Assembly: GCF_014192055.1 (NCBI RefSeq)
Contig: NZ_JACHXM010000001.1
Coordinates: forward strand, 1-64,000
Direction: 5' to 3'
DNA: 64,000 nucleotides
Source of the DNA: Halomonas organivorans
GTDB taxonomy: Bacteria; Pseudomonadota; Gammaproteobacteria; Pseudomonadales; Halomonadaceae
Part shown: positions 10,659 through 18,608 of the stretch, one piece after another
Layout: the number at the start of each line of letters is the position of its first letter
How positions within the stretch are numbered: the stretch's first letter is position 1
Notes under the pieces: generated by a model
Seen by the model: the letters and a program-made list of their open reading frames with translations, nothing else
Told to the model about the DNA's origin: nothing
Databases searched by the model: none
Program-made: the position numbers and the translations under genes

Positions 10659-11714
10659 TTACTGGATGCTCAGGCCGGTAGCTTCCCCGACAGTGGCATT
10701 CCAATCCTCGGCGCAGCCGTCGTACTGCTGGCTGCAGGTCTCGGCCCACACCGGCAGCACCGCCTCGCGGGTGATCGACTCGACGAGCTGACGGGCAGCA
10801 GGGTCGATCGTCACCAGTTCCATATCGTAGGCCTCGTGGTCGGTGCAGCTATCCTGGCCGGTATTGCAGGCAATGGCGTCGTCGTTGACGTCGTAGGCCA
10901 ACTTCCACATCTGATCTTCCAGGCGGGAGAAGGCTTCAGTGAGATCACGCTGCTGCGTCTCGCTAAGGCCGTTCCAGGTGTCCAGGTTCATGAAGTGTCC
11001 CTGGACCGAATAGGCCAGCGGCAGCGGTACGAAAGTGTCGGTGACCTCGGGCCACTTGCCGTTGTTGCCGGCGGAGGGCGCCGTTACCCCGCAGTCGGCC
11101 ACGCCGCGCTGCAGGGCCAGGTAGACCTCACTGAACGACAGCGTCACCGGCGTCGCACCAAGTCCTTTCACCAGCCTTGACATGGAGGGCGTGAAGACCC
11201 GCACCTTCTTGCCCTCCAGGTCCTCGACGCCATCGATGTCGCCGTTGCAGAACATCATCTGCGGTCCGAAGGGCCACAGCGTCATCAGCTTGGCGTTGAA
11301 ACGCTCCTGCAGGCGCGCGTCGAACTTGTCTCGCACAGCATTCACCGCCTCCCGCTGGGCATCGAGCCCTGGGGCAACGCCGGCCAGGTCGATGCCTTCG
11401 AAGAAGGGCTCGTCCCGGGAGGCCATGCCGATCTGCACCGACATCACATCGAACGCCCCGGAACGGATCAGGCGCAGGGCGTCGGCCGCCTCGACGCCGA
11501 TGGCATCCATGGGGTTGTAGACGACCGCCAGGTCGTCCCGGGCATCGAGCTCGCTGAAGAAAGGCCGCTCCACGCCCTCCACGTGGAGCTTGTTACCGGA
11601 AAAGTTGCCGACGGCGCGCAACATGGTTTCATTGGCCTGGGCCAGGCCTGCGATCAGCAGGCTGGCGGTCAGCGCTCCGCCAAGTGCGATTCTCCTGGAC
11701 GTCATGGTTGGCAT
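10659..11714 (-). CDS. TRAP transporter substrate-binding protein (DctP), system 1
   Basis: 351-residue periplasmic solute-binding protein. A signal peptide (MTSRRIALGGALTASLLIAG, cleavage near AQA-NET) is followed by the DctP fold with FSEVYLALQRGVADCGVTAP and LPLAYSVQGHFMNLDTW. It contains six cysteines after the signal peptide (in MMFCNG, VADCGV, IACNTGQDSC, AETCSQQYDGC), enough for three disulfides, which is unusual for this family. ATG 11714 follows AGAGGTGA. The frame is open to 12560, but that part overlaps the next gene out of frame. The ligand is unknown; likely an organic acid or cyclic ureide (inference from operon). Confidence 0.92.
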   Translation of the reverse strand: MPTMTSRRIALGGALTASLLIAGLAQANETMLRAVGNFSGNKLHVEGVERPFFSELDARDDLAVVYNPMDAIGVEAADALRLIRSGAFDVMSVQIGMASRDEPFFEGIDLAGVAPGLDAQREAVNAVRDKFDARLQERFNAKLMTLWPFGPQMMFCNGDIDGVEDLEGKKVRVFTPSMSRLVKGLGATPVTLSFSEVYLALQRGVADCGVTAPSAGNNGKWPEVTDTFVPLPLAYSVQGHFMNLDTWNGLSETQQRDLTEAFSRLEDQMWKLAYDVNDDAIACNTGQDSCTDHEAYDMELVTIDPAARQLVESITREAVLPVWAETCSQQYDGCAEDWNATVGEATGLSIQ

Positions 11715-11779
11715 CGGGTCACCTCTTGATTGGGATTGTTGGGTGGTCTTGCCGTTGCGTCTTGCCGCTGTTGTCGGGC

Positions 11780-12517
11780 TCACGCCGCCAGGCGCGGGTC
11801 CCGGAAGAGTCGTCCCCAGTCCGCGAGGCGGCTCGGATCGACGCCGCCCAGCGCGAGCGTCTTCCACACCGTCACGCTGACCGAGTCGTAGATGGGAATG
11901 CCGAGCTCCCGCTCCAGCTCGGGCACGATTCGGGCACCCCGCAGGTTGGTGCACAGGATGGTGATGGCATCCGGCTCGGCCCTGGCCACCTCGCGCACCA
12001 TCCCGGCCAGGGTGTCCTCGTCGTACTCGGAGAAAGAGAAGTTGCCGCGATCGTTGAGATGTCGCTCGGCCACCACCTCGATGCCTGCCCCGGCATAGTT
12101 GTCGACGATCGCCGCCTGGATGTCGTCCAGATAGGGCGTCACCAGCCCTAGCCGGGTCACAGCGGTACGTTCCAGCGCCTCGTTGAGCGCCAGCACGCTG
12201 GTGGTAGCCGGCACTCCGGTGGCATCGAGGATGGCGGCACACAGCCGGCGATCGCTCTCGAAGCCCAGCCAGCTTGCGGAGGTGCCATTCCAGGCGATGA
12301 CGTTCATGCGCGCGTCGTTGAGCAGGCGGGCGGCCTCGAGCAGCGGCGCGGGATCGAACTGCGCGAGCGCCGCTTCGCGCAGCGAGATCTCCTTGACCGT
12401 GAAGCGCTGGAAGTGCGCCGTGACCGCTGGCGCCAGGTCGTGCAGCAGGGCGGCCGTGCAGGGCTCCAGCACGGTGTTGGAGGACGGCGTGAGCATGCCG
12501 ATGAGAGTGCGATCCAT
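11780..12517 (-). CDS. AMDase/maleate-isomerase-like enzyme (Asp/Glu racemase superfamily), one catalytic Cys
   Basis: 245-residue protein that opens with GMLTPSSNTVLEP, the signature of maleate isomerase and arylmalonate decarboxylase (AMDase). The position of the first catalytic cysteine is glycine (G78 in IAWNGTSASW), while the second is kept (C189 in ITILCTNLRG). This Gly/Cys arrangement matches AMDase (G74/C188 in the Bordetella enzyme) rather than two-Cys isomerases. A decarboxylation of a malonate-type acid is therefore plausible (inference). It is the first gene of the TRAP-1 operon and shares a divergent promoter with a GntR regulator. It has a modest AAGGA site. Confidence 0.8.
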   Translation of the reverse strand: MDRTLIGMLTPSSNTVLEPCTAALLHDLAPAVTAHFQRFTVKEISLREAALAQFDPAPLLEAARLLNDARMNVIAWNGTSASWLGFESDRRLCAAILDATGVPATTSVLALNEALERTAVTRLGLVTPYLDDIQAAIVDNYAGAGIEVVAERHLNDRGNFSFSEYDEDTLAGMVREVARAEPDAITILCTNLRGARIVPELERELGIPIYDSVSVTVWKTLALGGVDPSRLADWGRLFRDPRLAA

Positions 12518-12547
12518 GGGGCAATCCTTGTTTTTGTCGTATTCTGC

Positions 12548-12563
12548 ATTTTGAATTCAAAAT
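12548..12563. promoter_or_regulatory. Palindromic operator between AMDase-like gene and gntR
   Basis: Perfect 16-bp palindrome ATTTTGAATTCAAAAT in the 124-bp divergent spacer between the TRAP-1 operon and the gntR gene at 12642. A related sequence, CTGTATTTTGTATTTCCAG (13411-13429), lies before TRAP-2; the shared part is CTG(C/T)ATTTTG(A/T)ATT. The GntR protein encoded alongside is the likely ligand-responsive repressor of both (inference). Confidence 0.65.
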
Positions 12564-12641
12564 ACACGAACGTCAGCGTTGCACAAGCGAGAGATTTTGC
12601 AAGTACACTTTTCCCTCGCTGCATCGCCCTCAGGAGATTCC

Positions 12642-13361
12642 ATGGATCACACCTCCCTACCCACCGAGCCCGCCACGTCCCGCACCACCGCGCCGCGGCT
12701 GAGGCGCCTGTCGCTCTATGAGGTGGTCGCCGAACGACTGCGCGAGATGGTGCTGGAAGGCGAACTGCCGCCGGGTAGCCGAATCTCGGAAAAGCGGCTC
12801 TGCGAGAGCTTCGAGGTCTCGCGTACGCCGCTGCGCGAGGCGCTCAAGGTGCTGGCCAATGAGGGCCTCGTGGAGCTGCTGCCCAATCGCGGGGCCAAGG
12901 TGACCGAAGTGGATCCGCAGGCGGTGGCCGACCTGTTCGAGGTCATGGCGGAGCTGGAGGGGCTCTCGGGACGCCTGCTGGCCGAGCGGGCCGACGAAAC
13001 GGCGATCGCCGAGGTTCGAGAGCTGCACGAACGAATGCTCGACCACTACCGACGCCAGGAGCGCCAGGACTACTTCGCCCTCAACCAGCGCTTGCACCGT
13101 CGCCTGACCGAGATCGCCGGTAACGGCGTGCTGCTCGAGCTGGAATCCTCGCTGACGGTCAAGGTCACTCGGGCCCGCTACGCGGCCAACCTCCAATTGG
13201 GACGCTGGGAAGAATCGGCCAGGGAACACGCCGAGATCCTGGAAGCCCTGGAGGCCCGTGATGCCGTGGCCCTGTCACGCACCATGCGAGACCACATGCG
13301 CCGCACCGGCGAGGCGGTGCTCCAGGGACTGGGAGTGAATGGATCACCAGACAAGAAATAG
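12642..13361 (+). CDS. GntR-family (FCD) transcriptional regulator between the two TRAP operons
   Basis: 239-residue regulator. The N-terminal winged helix has LYEVVAERLREMVLEGELPPG and the recognition region SEKRLCESFEVSRTPLREAL, followed by the FCD effector domain from about residue 105, with the metal/ligand pattern HRRLTEIAGN and the terminal DHMRRTGEAVL. ATG 12642 follows CAGGAG; the frame is open to 12579. It is divergent from the AMDase-like/TRAP-1 operon and 146 bp upstream of TRAP-2, so it probably controls both through the ATTTTGAATTCAAAAT-type sites. Confidence 0.93.
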   Translation: MDHTSLPTEPATSRTTAPRLRRLSLYEVVAERLREMVLEGELPPGSRISEKRLCESFEVSRTPLREALKVLANEGLVELLPNRGAKVTEVDPQAVADLFEVMAELEGLSGRLLAERADETAIAEVRELHERMLDHYRRQERQDYFALNQRLHRRLTEIAGNGVLLELESSLTVKVTRARYAANLQLGRWEESAREHAEILEALEARDAVALSRTMRDHMRRTGEAVLQGLGVNGSPDKK

Positions 13362-13507
13362 AAAAATATAAATATATGTTTTAACTGATAAAATAAAAAA
13401 ATCGTATCCTGTATTTTGTATTTCCAGATAACCTGACCTATGGTTTTCCTGAGTCGTCACCGCGCCGCGGCGCGACCATTTACCGCCCACCTGCGAAGGA
13501 AAACCGC
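13362..13507 (+). promoter_or_regulatory. AT-rich promoter region of TRAP system 2
   Basis: 146-bp gap whose first 70 bases are strikingly AT-rich compared with the surroundings. It holds CTGTATTTTGTATTTCCAG (13411-13429), related to the palindrome at 12548-12563. A Shine-Dalgarno GAAGGA precedes the DctP start at 13508. The likely function is the regulated TRAP-2 promoter. Confidence 0.5.
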
Positions 13508-14506
13508 ATGACAACAACAACGCGTACCCCCCGTCTGTCCACCGCCCTGCTGCTCGCCCTCGGCCTAGGCGCTCCCCTGATCGGCCATGCCGATACCCTG
13601 CGCTTCGGTGGTAACTTCACCGGCGACCACTCCAGCAGCCGGGCCATGGAAATCTTCAAGGAGCAGCTGGCCGAGCGCACCGACGGCGAGCTGACCGCCC
13701 AGCTGTTTCCCAACATGCAACTCGGCGGCGCAGGCGAGAACATCGACCAGGTCAGCTCAGGAGCCATCATGGGCACCTGGATCGGCGTCTCCTATCTGTC
13801 GCGCACCGTGCCAGAGCTCGAAGCCCTGAGCCTGCCCTTCGCCTTCGACAGCCGCGAGGATGCCTTCGCGCTGATCGACGGCGAGGTCGGCGAACTGCTC
13901 GACGAGAAGCTCGCCGAGGCCGGCTTCACCGCACTGGGCTACATGGAGCTGGGCTTCCGCCACGTCACCAACGACGTACGCCCGCTCGAAACCATCGAGG
14001 ACTTCCAAGACCTCAAGATCCGTCTGCAGCCCAACCAGACCCACCTGGACACCTTCCGGGCGATCGGCGCCAATCCGGTATCGATGGACATCAAGGAAGT
14101 CTACGGGGCCCTGCAGCAGGGCGTGCTGGACGGCCAGGAGAACCCCTACAGCATCATCAGCACCAAGCGCCTCGACGAGGTGCAGCAGTACCTCTCGGAT
14201 ACCGGTCACTTCTATGACTACATCGTGGTGGTCGCCAACCGCGACAAGTTCGAGTCGCTGAGCGAGTCACAGCAGCAGGCCGTGCAGGCCGCCATGGACG
14301 AGGCCGTGGCCTGGCAGCGCCGGACCGCCGCCGAGGAGGACACGGCCGCCCGGGAAGCCCTGATCGAGCGCGGCATGGAGTTCACCCCGATCAGCGACGA
14401 GACCCGCGCCGCGCTGCGTGAGGCCAGCCAGAGCGTGGTCGACGACCTGCGCGACAAGATAGGCGCGGACATCGTCGACCGGGTGCTCGAGGAGCTCGAG
14501 TCATGA
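13508..14506 (+). CDS. TRAP transporter substrate-binding protein (DctP), system 2
   Basis: 332-residue periplasmic binding protein with a clear signal peptide ending near IGHA-DTLRF. The DctP fold shows PNMQLGGAGENIDQVSSGAI, LSLPFAF, the ligand-carboxylate region DLKIRLQPNQ and EVYGALQQGVLDGQENP. It is a standard dicarboxylate/sugar-acid-type receptor and has no cysteines in the mature chain, unlike the system-1 receptor. The next gene overlaps it by four bases. Ligand not determinable from sequence; neighbours suggest it serves the racemase and exported hydrolase downstream. Confidence 0.95.
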   Translation: MTTTTRTPRLSTALLLALGLGAPLIGHADTLRFGGNFTGDHSSSRAMEIFKEQLAERTDGELTAQLFPNMQLGGAGENIDQVSSGAIMGTWIGVSYLSRTVPELEALSLPFAFDSREDAFALIDGEVGELLDEKLAEAGFTALGYMELGFRHVTNDVRPLETIEDFQDLKIRLQPNQTHLDTFRAIGANPVSMDIKEVYGALQQGVLDGQENPYSIISTKRLDEVQQYLSDTGHFYDYIVVVANRDKFESLSESQQQAVQAAMDEAVAWQRRTAAEEDTAAREALIERGMEFTPISDETRAALREASQSVVDDLRDKIGADIVDRVLEELES

Positions 14507-15060
14507 CACCCGCCTGGCATCGGCTGGAGGCATACGCCTCCAGCCCCATCAAGCGACACTTCCTGCATGGCCTGGCGCTGCTGGACCGCGCTTCCTACTA
14601 CGCCATCCTGACGGCCATGGCCCTGATGACCCTGCTGGTCTCGGCCCAGGTATTCGCCCGCTACGTACTCGGCACCTCCATCGACTCCGCCGACGAGCTG
14701 TCGCGCCTGTTCTTCGTCTGGGCGATCTTCCTGGCCATCCCCCACGGCATCAAGGTAGGCATCCACGTCGGCATCGACGCCCTGGTCAGCCTGCTGCCGC
14801 AGGTGCTCCAGGAGCAGCTGGCCCGCCTGATGGCACTGGTCGCCGCGAGCTTCATGGCGGCGCTGTGCTGGATCAGCGTCGGCGCAGTGGTCGACAAGTG
14901 GCCGGAACTGATGCCGACCCTGCCGATCACCGCCGCCGTCTTCTATATCGCCGTGCTGATCTGTGCCGGACATGGCTGCCTGCACCTGATCGCCCAGGCC
15001 TTTCGACTGGAGCCGCTGCCCAGCGCGCCTCCCGGCCGGCAAGGAGGGAACGACTCATGA
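14503..15060 (+). CDS. TRAP transporter small permease (DctQ), system 2
   Basis: 185-residue membrane protein with four predicted transmembrane segments. The typical DctQ stretch SADELSRLFFVWAIFLAIPH is at about residues 62-81, followed by KVGIHVGIDALV. It overlaps both neighbours (ATGA junctions at 14503 and 15057), so dctPQM is a single coupled operon. Confidence 0.95.
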   Translation: MTPAWHRLEAYASSPIKRHFLHGLALLDRASYYAILTAMALMTLLVSAQVFARYVLGTSIDSADELSRLFFVWAIFLAIPHGIKVGIHVGIDALVSLLPQVLQEQLARLMALVAASFMAALCWISVGAVVDKWPELMPTLPITAAVFYIAVLICAGHGCLHLIAQAFRLEPLPSAPPGRQGGNDS

Positions 15061-16337
15061 CCCCCGCCATCATCTTCACTTTCCTGGGCTTCGCCCTGCT
15101 GCGCATGCCGCTGGCCTTCGCCCTGGGGCTGGCCTCACTGATCGGCCTCTACGTCGGCGGCATGGACTTCGCCGTGCTGCCCCAGCGCATGATGCACTCA
15201 GTCAACAGCTTTCCGCTGATGGCCATCCCGCTGTTCATGCTGGCCGGCGAGCTGATGGTCGCCGCCGGCATCCTCCAGCGCCTGGTGGATTTCGCCAACT
15301 CGCTGATCGGACGCGTCCACGGCGGCCTGGCCCACGTCGCCATCGTCGCCGGCATGGTGCTGGCGGCGGTCAGCGGCGCCGCCGTGGCAAGCGCCAGCGC
15401 CCTGGGCAGCTCGCTGGTACCGTCCATGCGTCAGCAGTACGACACCGGTTACAGCAGCGCCGTGGTCGCCTCGGCGGCCAACCTGGGCGCCATCATCCCG
15501 CCCAGCAACGCCATGATCGTCTATGCCCTGATGGCCGGCTCCTCGGTCTCGGTGGGCGGACTGTTCATGGCCGGCGTGGTGCCAGGCATCATCCTGGCCG
15601 TGGGCTTCATGGGCCTGGCCAGTTTCATCGCCATGCGTCGCCGCTACCCGCTGGCCGGCGGCGAGATCGGTCTCAAGCACGTGCTGTTGCAGACCTGGCG
15701 CGCCCTGCCGATCCTGCTGATGCCCATCGTCGTGGTCGGCGGCATCGTCGCCGGGGCCTTCACGCCCACCGAAGGGGCCGCCATCGCCGTGGTCTACGCG
15801 CTGCTGATCGGCTTCTTCGTGACCCGCCAGTTGCGCCTGGCCGATCTTCCCAAGGCAATGTTCAACGCCGCGATCACCGCCGCCATGGTCGGTGCGCTGA
15901 TCGCTTTTGCCTCCACGATGACCTTCGCCTTCACCATCGACCTGATCCCGATGCGCCTCACCGACTGGATCCAGGGCATCACCGGCGACCCGCTGATGTT
16001 CCTGCTGCTGGTGATGGCGCTGCTGATCGGGGTGGGCATGTTCATCGAGTCCAACGCCGCCTACATCATGCTGGTGCCGCTGCTGGCACCGATCGCCCTG
16101 GCCTACGGCATCGACCCGCTGCTGTTCGGCTTCCTGTTCGTGATGAACCTGGTGGTGGGCATGATGACGCCGCCGGTGGGCGTGCTGCTGTTCGTGATGT
16201 GCGGCATCTCCAAGATCGGCCTCAACGAGCTGATGAAGAGCGCCTGGCCGTTCATCGCCTTCCAGTACGCGGTGCTGATCGCCTGTATCGCCTTCCCGGG
16301 CATCGTCACCTGGCTGCCCCGCACCCTGGGCTACTGA
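15057..16337 (+). CDS. TRAP transporter large permease (DctM), system 2
   Basis: 426-residue, about twelve-segment permease. Family motifs are FPLMAIPLFMLAGELM, VSGAAVASASALGS, ANLGAIIPPSNAMIVYA, FTPTEGAAIAVVYAL and MTPPVGVLLFVM. ATG 15057 is preceded by AAGGAGG (15041-15047) and overlaps the dctQ stop. It forms the Na+-driven channel of TRAP-2. A GC-rich hairpin at 16364-16382 follows before the racemase-like gene. Confidence 0.95.
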   Translation: MTPAIIFTFLGFALLRMPLAFALGLASLIGLYVGGMDFAVLPQRMMHSVNSFPLMAIPLFMLAGELMVAAGILQRLVDFANSLIGRVHGGLAHVAIVAGMVLAAVSGAAVASASALGSSLVPSMRQQYDTGYSSAVVASAANLGAIIPPSNAMIVYALMAGSSVSVGGLFMAGVVPGIILAVGFMGLASFIAMRRRYPLAGGEIGLKHVLLQTWRALPILLMPIVVVGGIVAGAFTPTEGAAIAVVYALLIGFFVTRQLRLADLPKAMFNAAITAAMVGALIAFASTMTFAFTIDLIPMRLTDWIQGITGDPLMFLLLVMALLIGVGMFIESNAAYIMLVPLLAPIALAYGIDPLLFGFLFVMNLVVGMMTPPVGVLLFVMCGISKIGLNELMKSAWPFIAFQYAVLIACIAFPGIVTWLPRTLGY

Positions 16338-16363
16338 CCCGCAAGAAAGACATGACACGCGTC

Positions 16364-16382
16364 CCCCGCCACGACGGCGGGG
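16364..16382 (+). terminator. Hairpin between TRAP-2 and racemase-like gene
   Basis: Stem CCCCGCC / GGCGGGG around ACGAC, in the 101-bp gap after dctM. No T-run; it may attenuate read-through into 16439-17203 rather than stop it. Confidence 0.4.
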
Positions 16383-16438
16383 TCGGCCCCCTGCGGCCCG
16401 GACGACGACGATAACAAGGAACGACAAGAGAACATGCC

Positions 16439-17203
16439 ATGAAACTCCTCGTCATCAATCCCAACATCTCCACCGACGTGACCCGTCTGATCGAGGCCGA
16501 GGCACGGCGCAGCGCTCGCCCTGGCACCGCGCTGACCATGGCCACCGCCCCCTTCGGCGTGGCCTACATCGAGACCCGGGCCGAGGCCCAGATCGGCGGC
16601 TATGCCGCCATGCAGGTCGCCGCCGAGGCGCATGAGGGCCACGACGCCGTCGTGGTCGCGGCCTTCGGCGACCCGGGTCTCACCGCCCTGCGCGAGATCC
16701 TGCCGATACCGGTAGTGGGCATGACCGAGTCCGCCTTGGTCAGCGCCTGCCAACAGGGCAGTCGCTTCTCGGTCATCGCCATTTCCCAGCGCATCCAGGC
16801 CTGGTACCGGGAGACCATCGCCGGCTACGGCCTCGTCGACCGTCTGGCTAGCATCCGCGCCCTGGACGAACCGCTGGCCCACATCGGACACGTCCAGGAG
16901 GACCAGGGCGATCGCCTGGTGGCGCTGGCCGAGCGGGCGGTGGTCGAGGATGGCGCCGACGTGCTGATCCTGGCCGGCGCCCCCCTGGCGGGGCTCGCCC
17001 GCACGGTGGCCCATCGACTACCGGTGCCGGCCCTGGACGGTGTGACCTGCGCCCTTCACCAGGCCCAGGCGATGGTCGACCTGGATCCCGCCGTCGCCCG
17101 CGGAGGCAGTTTCGCCGTGCCTCCCGCCAAGGACTGCCGGGGCCTGCCCGAGGCCCTGTCACGGCTGGTCGGCCGCCAGCCGCTCGCCACCCAGGGTGTT
17201 TGA
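16439..17203 (+). CDS. Hydantoin-racemase-family paralogue lacking both catalytic cysteines
   Basis: 254-residue Asp/Glu/hydantoin racemase superfamily protein: it starts MKLLVINPNIS like HyuA and keeps GDPGL and PVVGMTESAL. The first catalytic Cys is alanine (A75 in VVAAFGDPG) and the second is glycine (G180 in LILAGAPLAG). Ordinary two-base racemization is therefore unlikely. It may act as a decarboxylase, lyase or binding protein, or on a substrate needing other residues (inference). It lies downstream of TRAP-2 and before an exported serine hydrolase, probably co-transcribed with them. Confidence 0.8.
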   Translation: MKLLVINPNISTDVTRLIEAEARRSARPGTALTMATAPFGVAYIETRAEAQIGGYAAMQVAAEAHEGHDAVVVAAFGDPGLTALREILPIPVVGMTESALVSACQQGSRFSVIAISQRIQAWYRETIAGYGLVDRLASIRALDEPLAHIGHVQEDQGDRLVALAERAVVEDGADVLILAGAPLAGLARTVAHRLPVPALDGVTCALHQAQAMVDLDPAVARGGSFAVPPAKDCRGLPEALSRLVGRQPLATQGV

Positions 17204-17210
17204 GGCTGAC

Positions 17211-17232
17211 GGCCCGCCGCCCGCGGCGGGCC
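17211..17232 (+). terminator. GC hairpin after racemase-like gene
   Basis: Inverted repeat GGCCCGCCGC / GCGGCGGGCC with a two-base centre, 8 bp past the stop of the gene ending at 17203. No T-run. Confidence 0.4.
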
Positions 17233-17299
17233 GTGCCATCGCCGACGTCAGACCGTGCCCGGTCGACCTCCATCGAGACGCTTCACCGTGAGGATAACA

Positions 17300-18493
17300 A
17301 TGACAATGAAAATGCTGATTCCCACCGACCTGCCCCGCCGTCTCCTGGCTCCCTGGCTGCTGGGCGCCGCCCTGAGCGCCGGCGCCGCCCAGGCCTCAGA
17401 CCTGCCCGTCGCTACACCGGCCGACCATGGCATCGACCCCGGGCGCCTCACGGCGCTCTCGGCCTGGCTGCGCGAGGACGGCCTGGATGTGCACAGCCTG
17501 CTGGTAATCAAGGACGGCAAGCTGGTCTTCGAGCGCTATACCGACGGCCTGACCCGCGACCACAACTACGAGCTCTACTCGGTGACCAAGACCGTCACCG
17601 CGCTGCTTGCCGGCATGCTCATCGAGGACGGCAAGATCACGCTGGACGACGACATCGCCTCGGTAATCGGCGACTACCGACCGGATCTCGCCGAGCGGGT
17701 CGCTGACATGGACGACATCGAGCTGCGCCATGTGTTGTCGATGTCGTCTGGCCTGGCCTATGACTTCGCCCCCGAGGGCGATCCCATCTACTACGGGGCC
17801 GACGATCGCCTGGACCTGATCGCCGATACGCCCACTCGGTTCGCACCCGGCAGCGACTTCGAGTACACCGACGTCAACCCGGTATTCGCCGCCGCCATGC
17901 TCGACGCCGCAAGCGACGTGCCGCTGCCCGAATATGCCGCCGAGCGGCTCTTCGAGCCCATGGGCATGGAGCACTACGCCTGGCAGCGCGCCGACGACCG
18001 TGGTCTGGTGTCCGCCGGCTGGGGGCTGAGGCTGCGCCCGGTGGACCTGGCCAAGCTCGGCATGCTGCTGATCAACCACGGCCAGTGGCAAGGCGAGCAG
18101 CTGGTGCCCGCCGACTGGATCGCCCGGATGACCACGCCCCAGGCAGTGCGCGACTTTGGCTACTACCTGTGGCGCCAGCATATCGTCGACACCGAGACGA
18201 GCTATGACATGATGGGCTTCAAGGGACAGTTCGTCACCGCCCTGCCCGAGCATGACACCGTGGTGGTGATGACCGGCATGCTGCCCATCGAGGGCGGGCT
18301 GCGTCACGCCAAGAACGTGCGGATCTTCCGCGACGTGGTCAACGACTACGTGCTCCCGGCACTTGACGCGGAGCCAGATGGCACCCATGCGCCGGCCGCC
18401 CAGGAGGCGCTCGAGGAGGAGCTTGCCGCCAGCCTGGCAAGCCACCCCGAGCCCGGTGTCTTCGTCGACCCCACCGACGCTCCCCAACGCTGA
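17300..18493 (+). CDS. Exported serine hydrolase, class C beta-lactamase fold
   Basis: 397-residue protein with an N-terminal signal peptide (hydrophobic stretch about 14-32, cleavage near AAQA-SDL). The penicillin-binding/serine-hydrolase motif SxxK is S94-V-T-K97 in LYSVTKTVTAL, and the second motif tyrosine is probably Y189 in FEYTDVN. The family includes esterases, D-aminopeptidases and 6-aminohexanoate-dimer hydrolase (NylB-like). ATG 17300 follows TGAGGA. Its position after TRAP-2 suggests it liberates the transported acid from an ester or amide in the periplasm (inference). A true beta-lactamase role is less likely. Confidence 0.82.
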   Translation: MTMKMLIPTDLPRRLLAPWLLGAALSAGAAQASDLPVATPADHGIDPGRLTALSAWLREDGLDVHSLLVIKDGKLVFERYTDGLTRDHNYELYSVTKTVTALLAGMLIEDGKITLDDDIASVIGDYRPDLAERVADMDDIELRHVLSMSSGLAYDFAPEGDPIYYGADDRLDLIADTPTRFAPGSDFEYTDVNPVFAAAMLDAASDVPLPEYAAERLFEPMGMEHYAWQRADDRGLVSAGWGLRLRPVDLAKLGMLLINHGQWQGEQLVPADWIARMTTPQAVRDFGYYLWRQHIVDTETSYDMMGFKGQFVTALPEHDTVVVMTGMLPIEGGLRHAKNVRIFRDVVNDYVLPALDAEPDGTHAPAAQEALEEELAASLASHPEPGVFVDPTDAPQR

Positions 18494-18502
18494 ACGGAGA
18501 TC

Positions 18503-18525
18503 GCCGCCGGCTCGGCCCCGGCGGC
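18503..18525 (+). terminator. Hairpin after serine hydrolase
   Basis: Stem GCCGCCGG / CCGGCGGC, loop of seven bases, 10 bp past the stop codon. GC-rich and without a long T-run; probably terminates or attenuates before the gntR gene at 18609. Confidence 0.45.
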
Positions 18526-18608
18526 TTCTCGGCCCACGGCCGGGCACCTTATACTGAAGGCATTCCGGCCCTCGCGCCTCGCGACCCCAAGCCCAAGGAG
18601 GCCATGCC

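Noticed and set aside
10659..12560. 633-residue apparent fusion of DctP with an N-terminal extension
   Set aside because: The N-terminal 280 codons are out of frame with the AMDase-like gene that occupies the same DNA. DctP has its own signal peptide and Shine-Dalgarno at 11714.
15198..16427. 409-codon minus-strand open frame over dctM of TRAP-2
   Set aside because: Antisense to a gene with clear DctM motifs; its translation is His/Gln/Asp-rich without recognisable domain.
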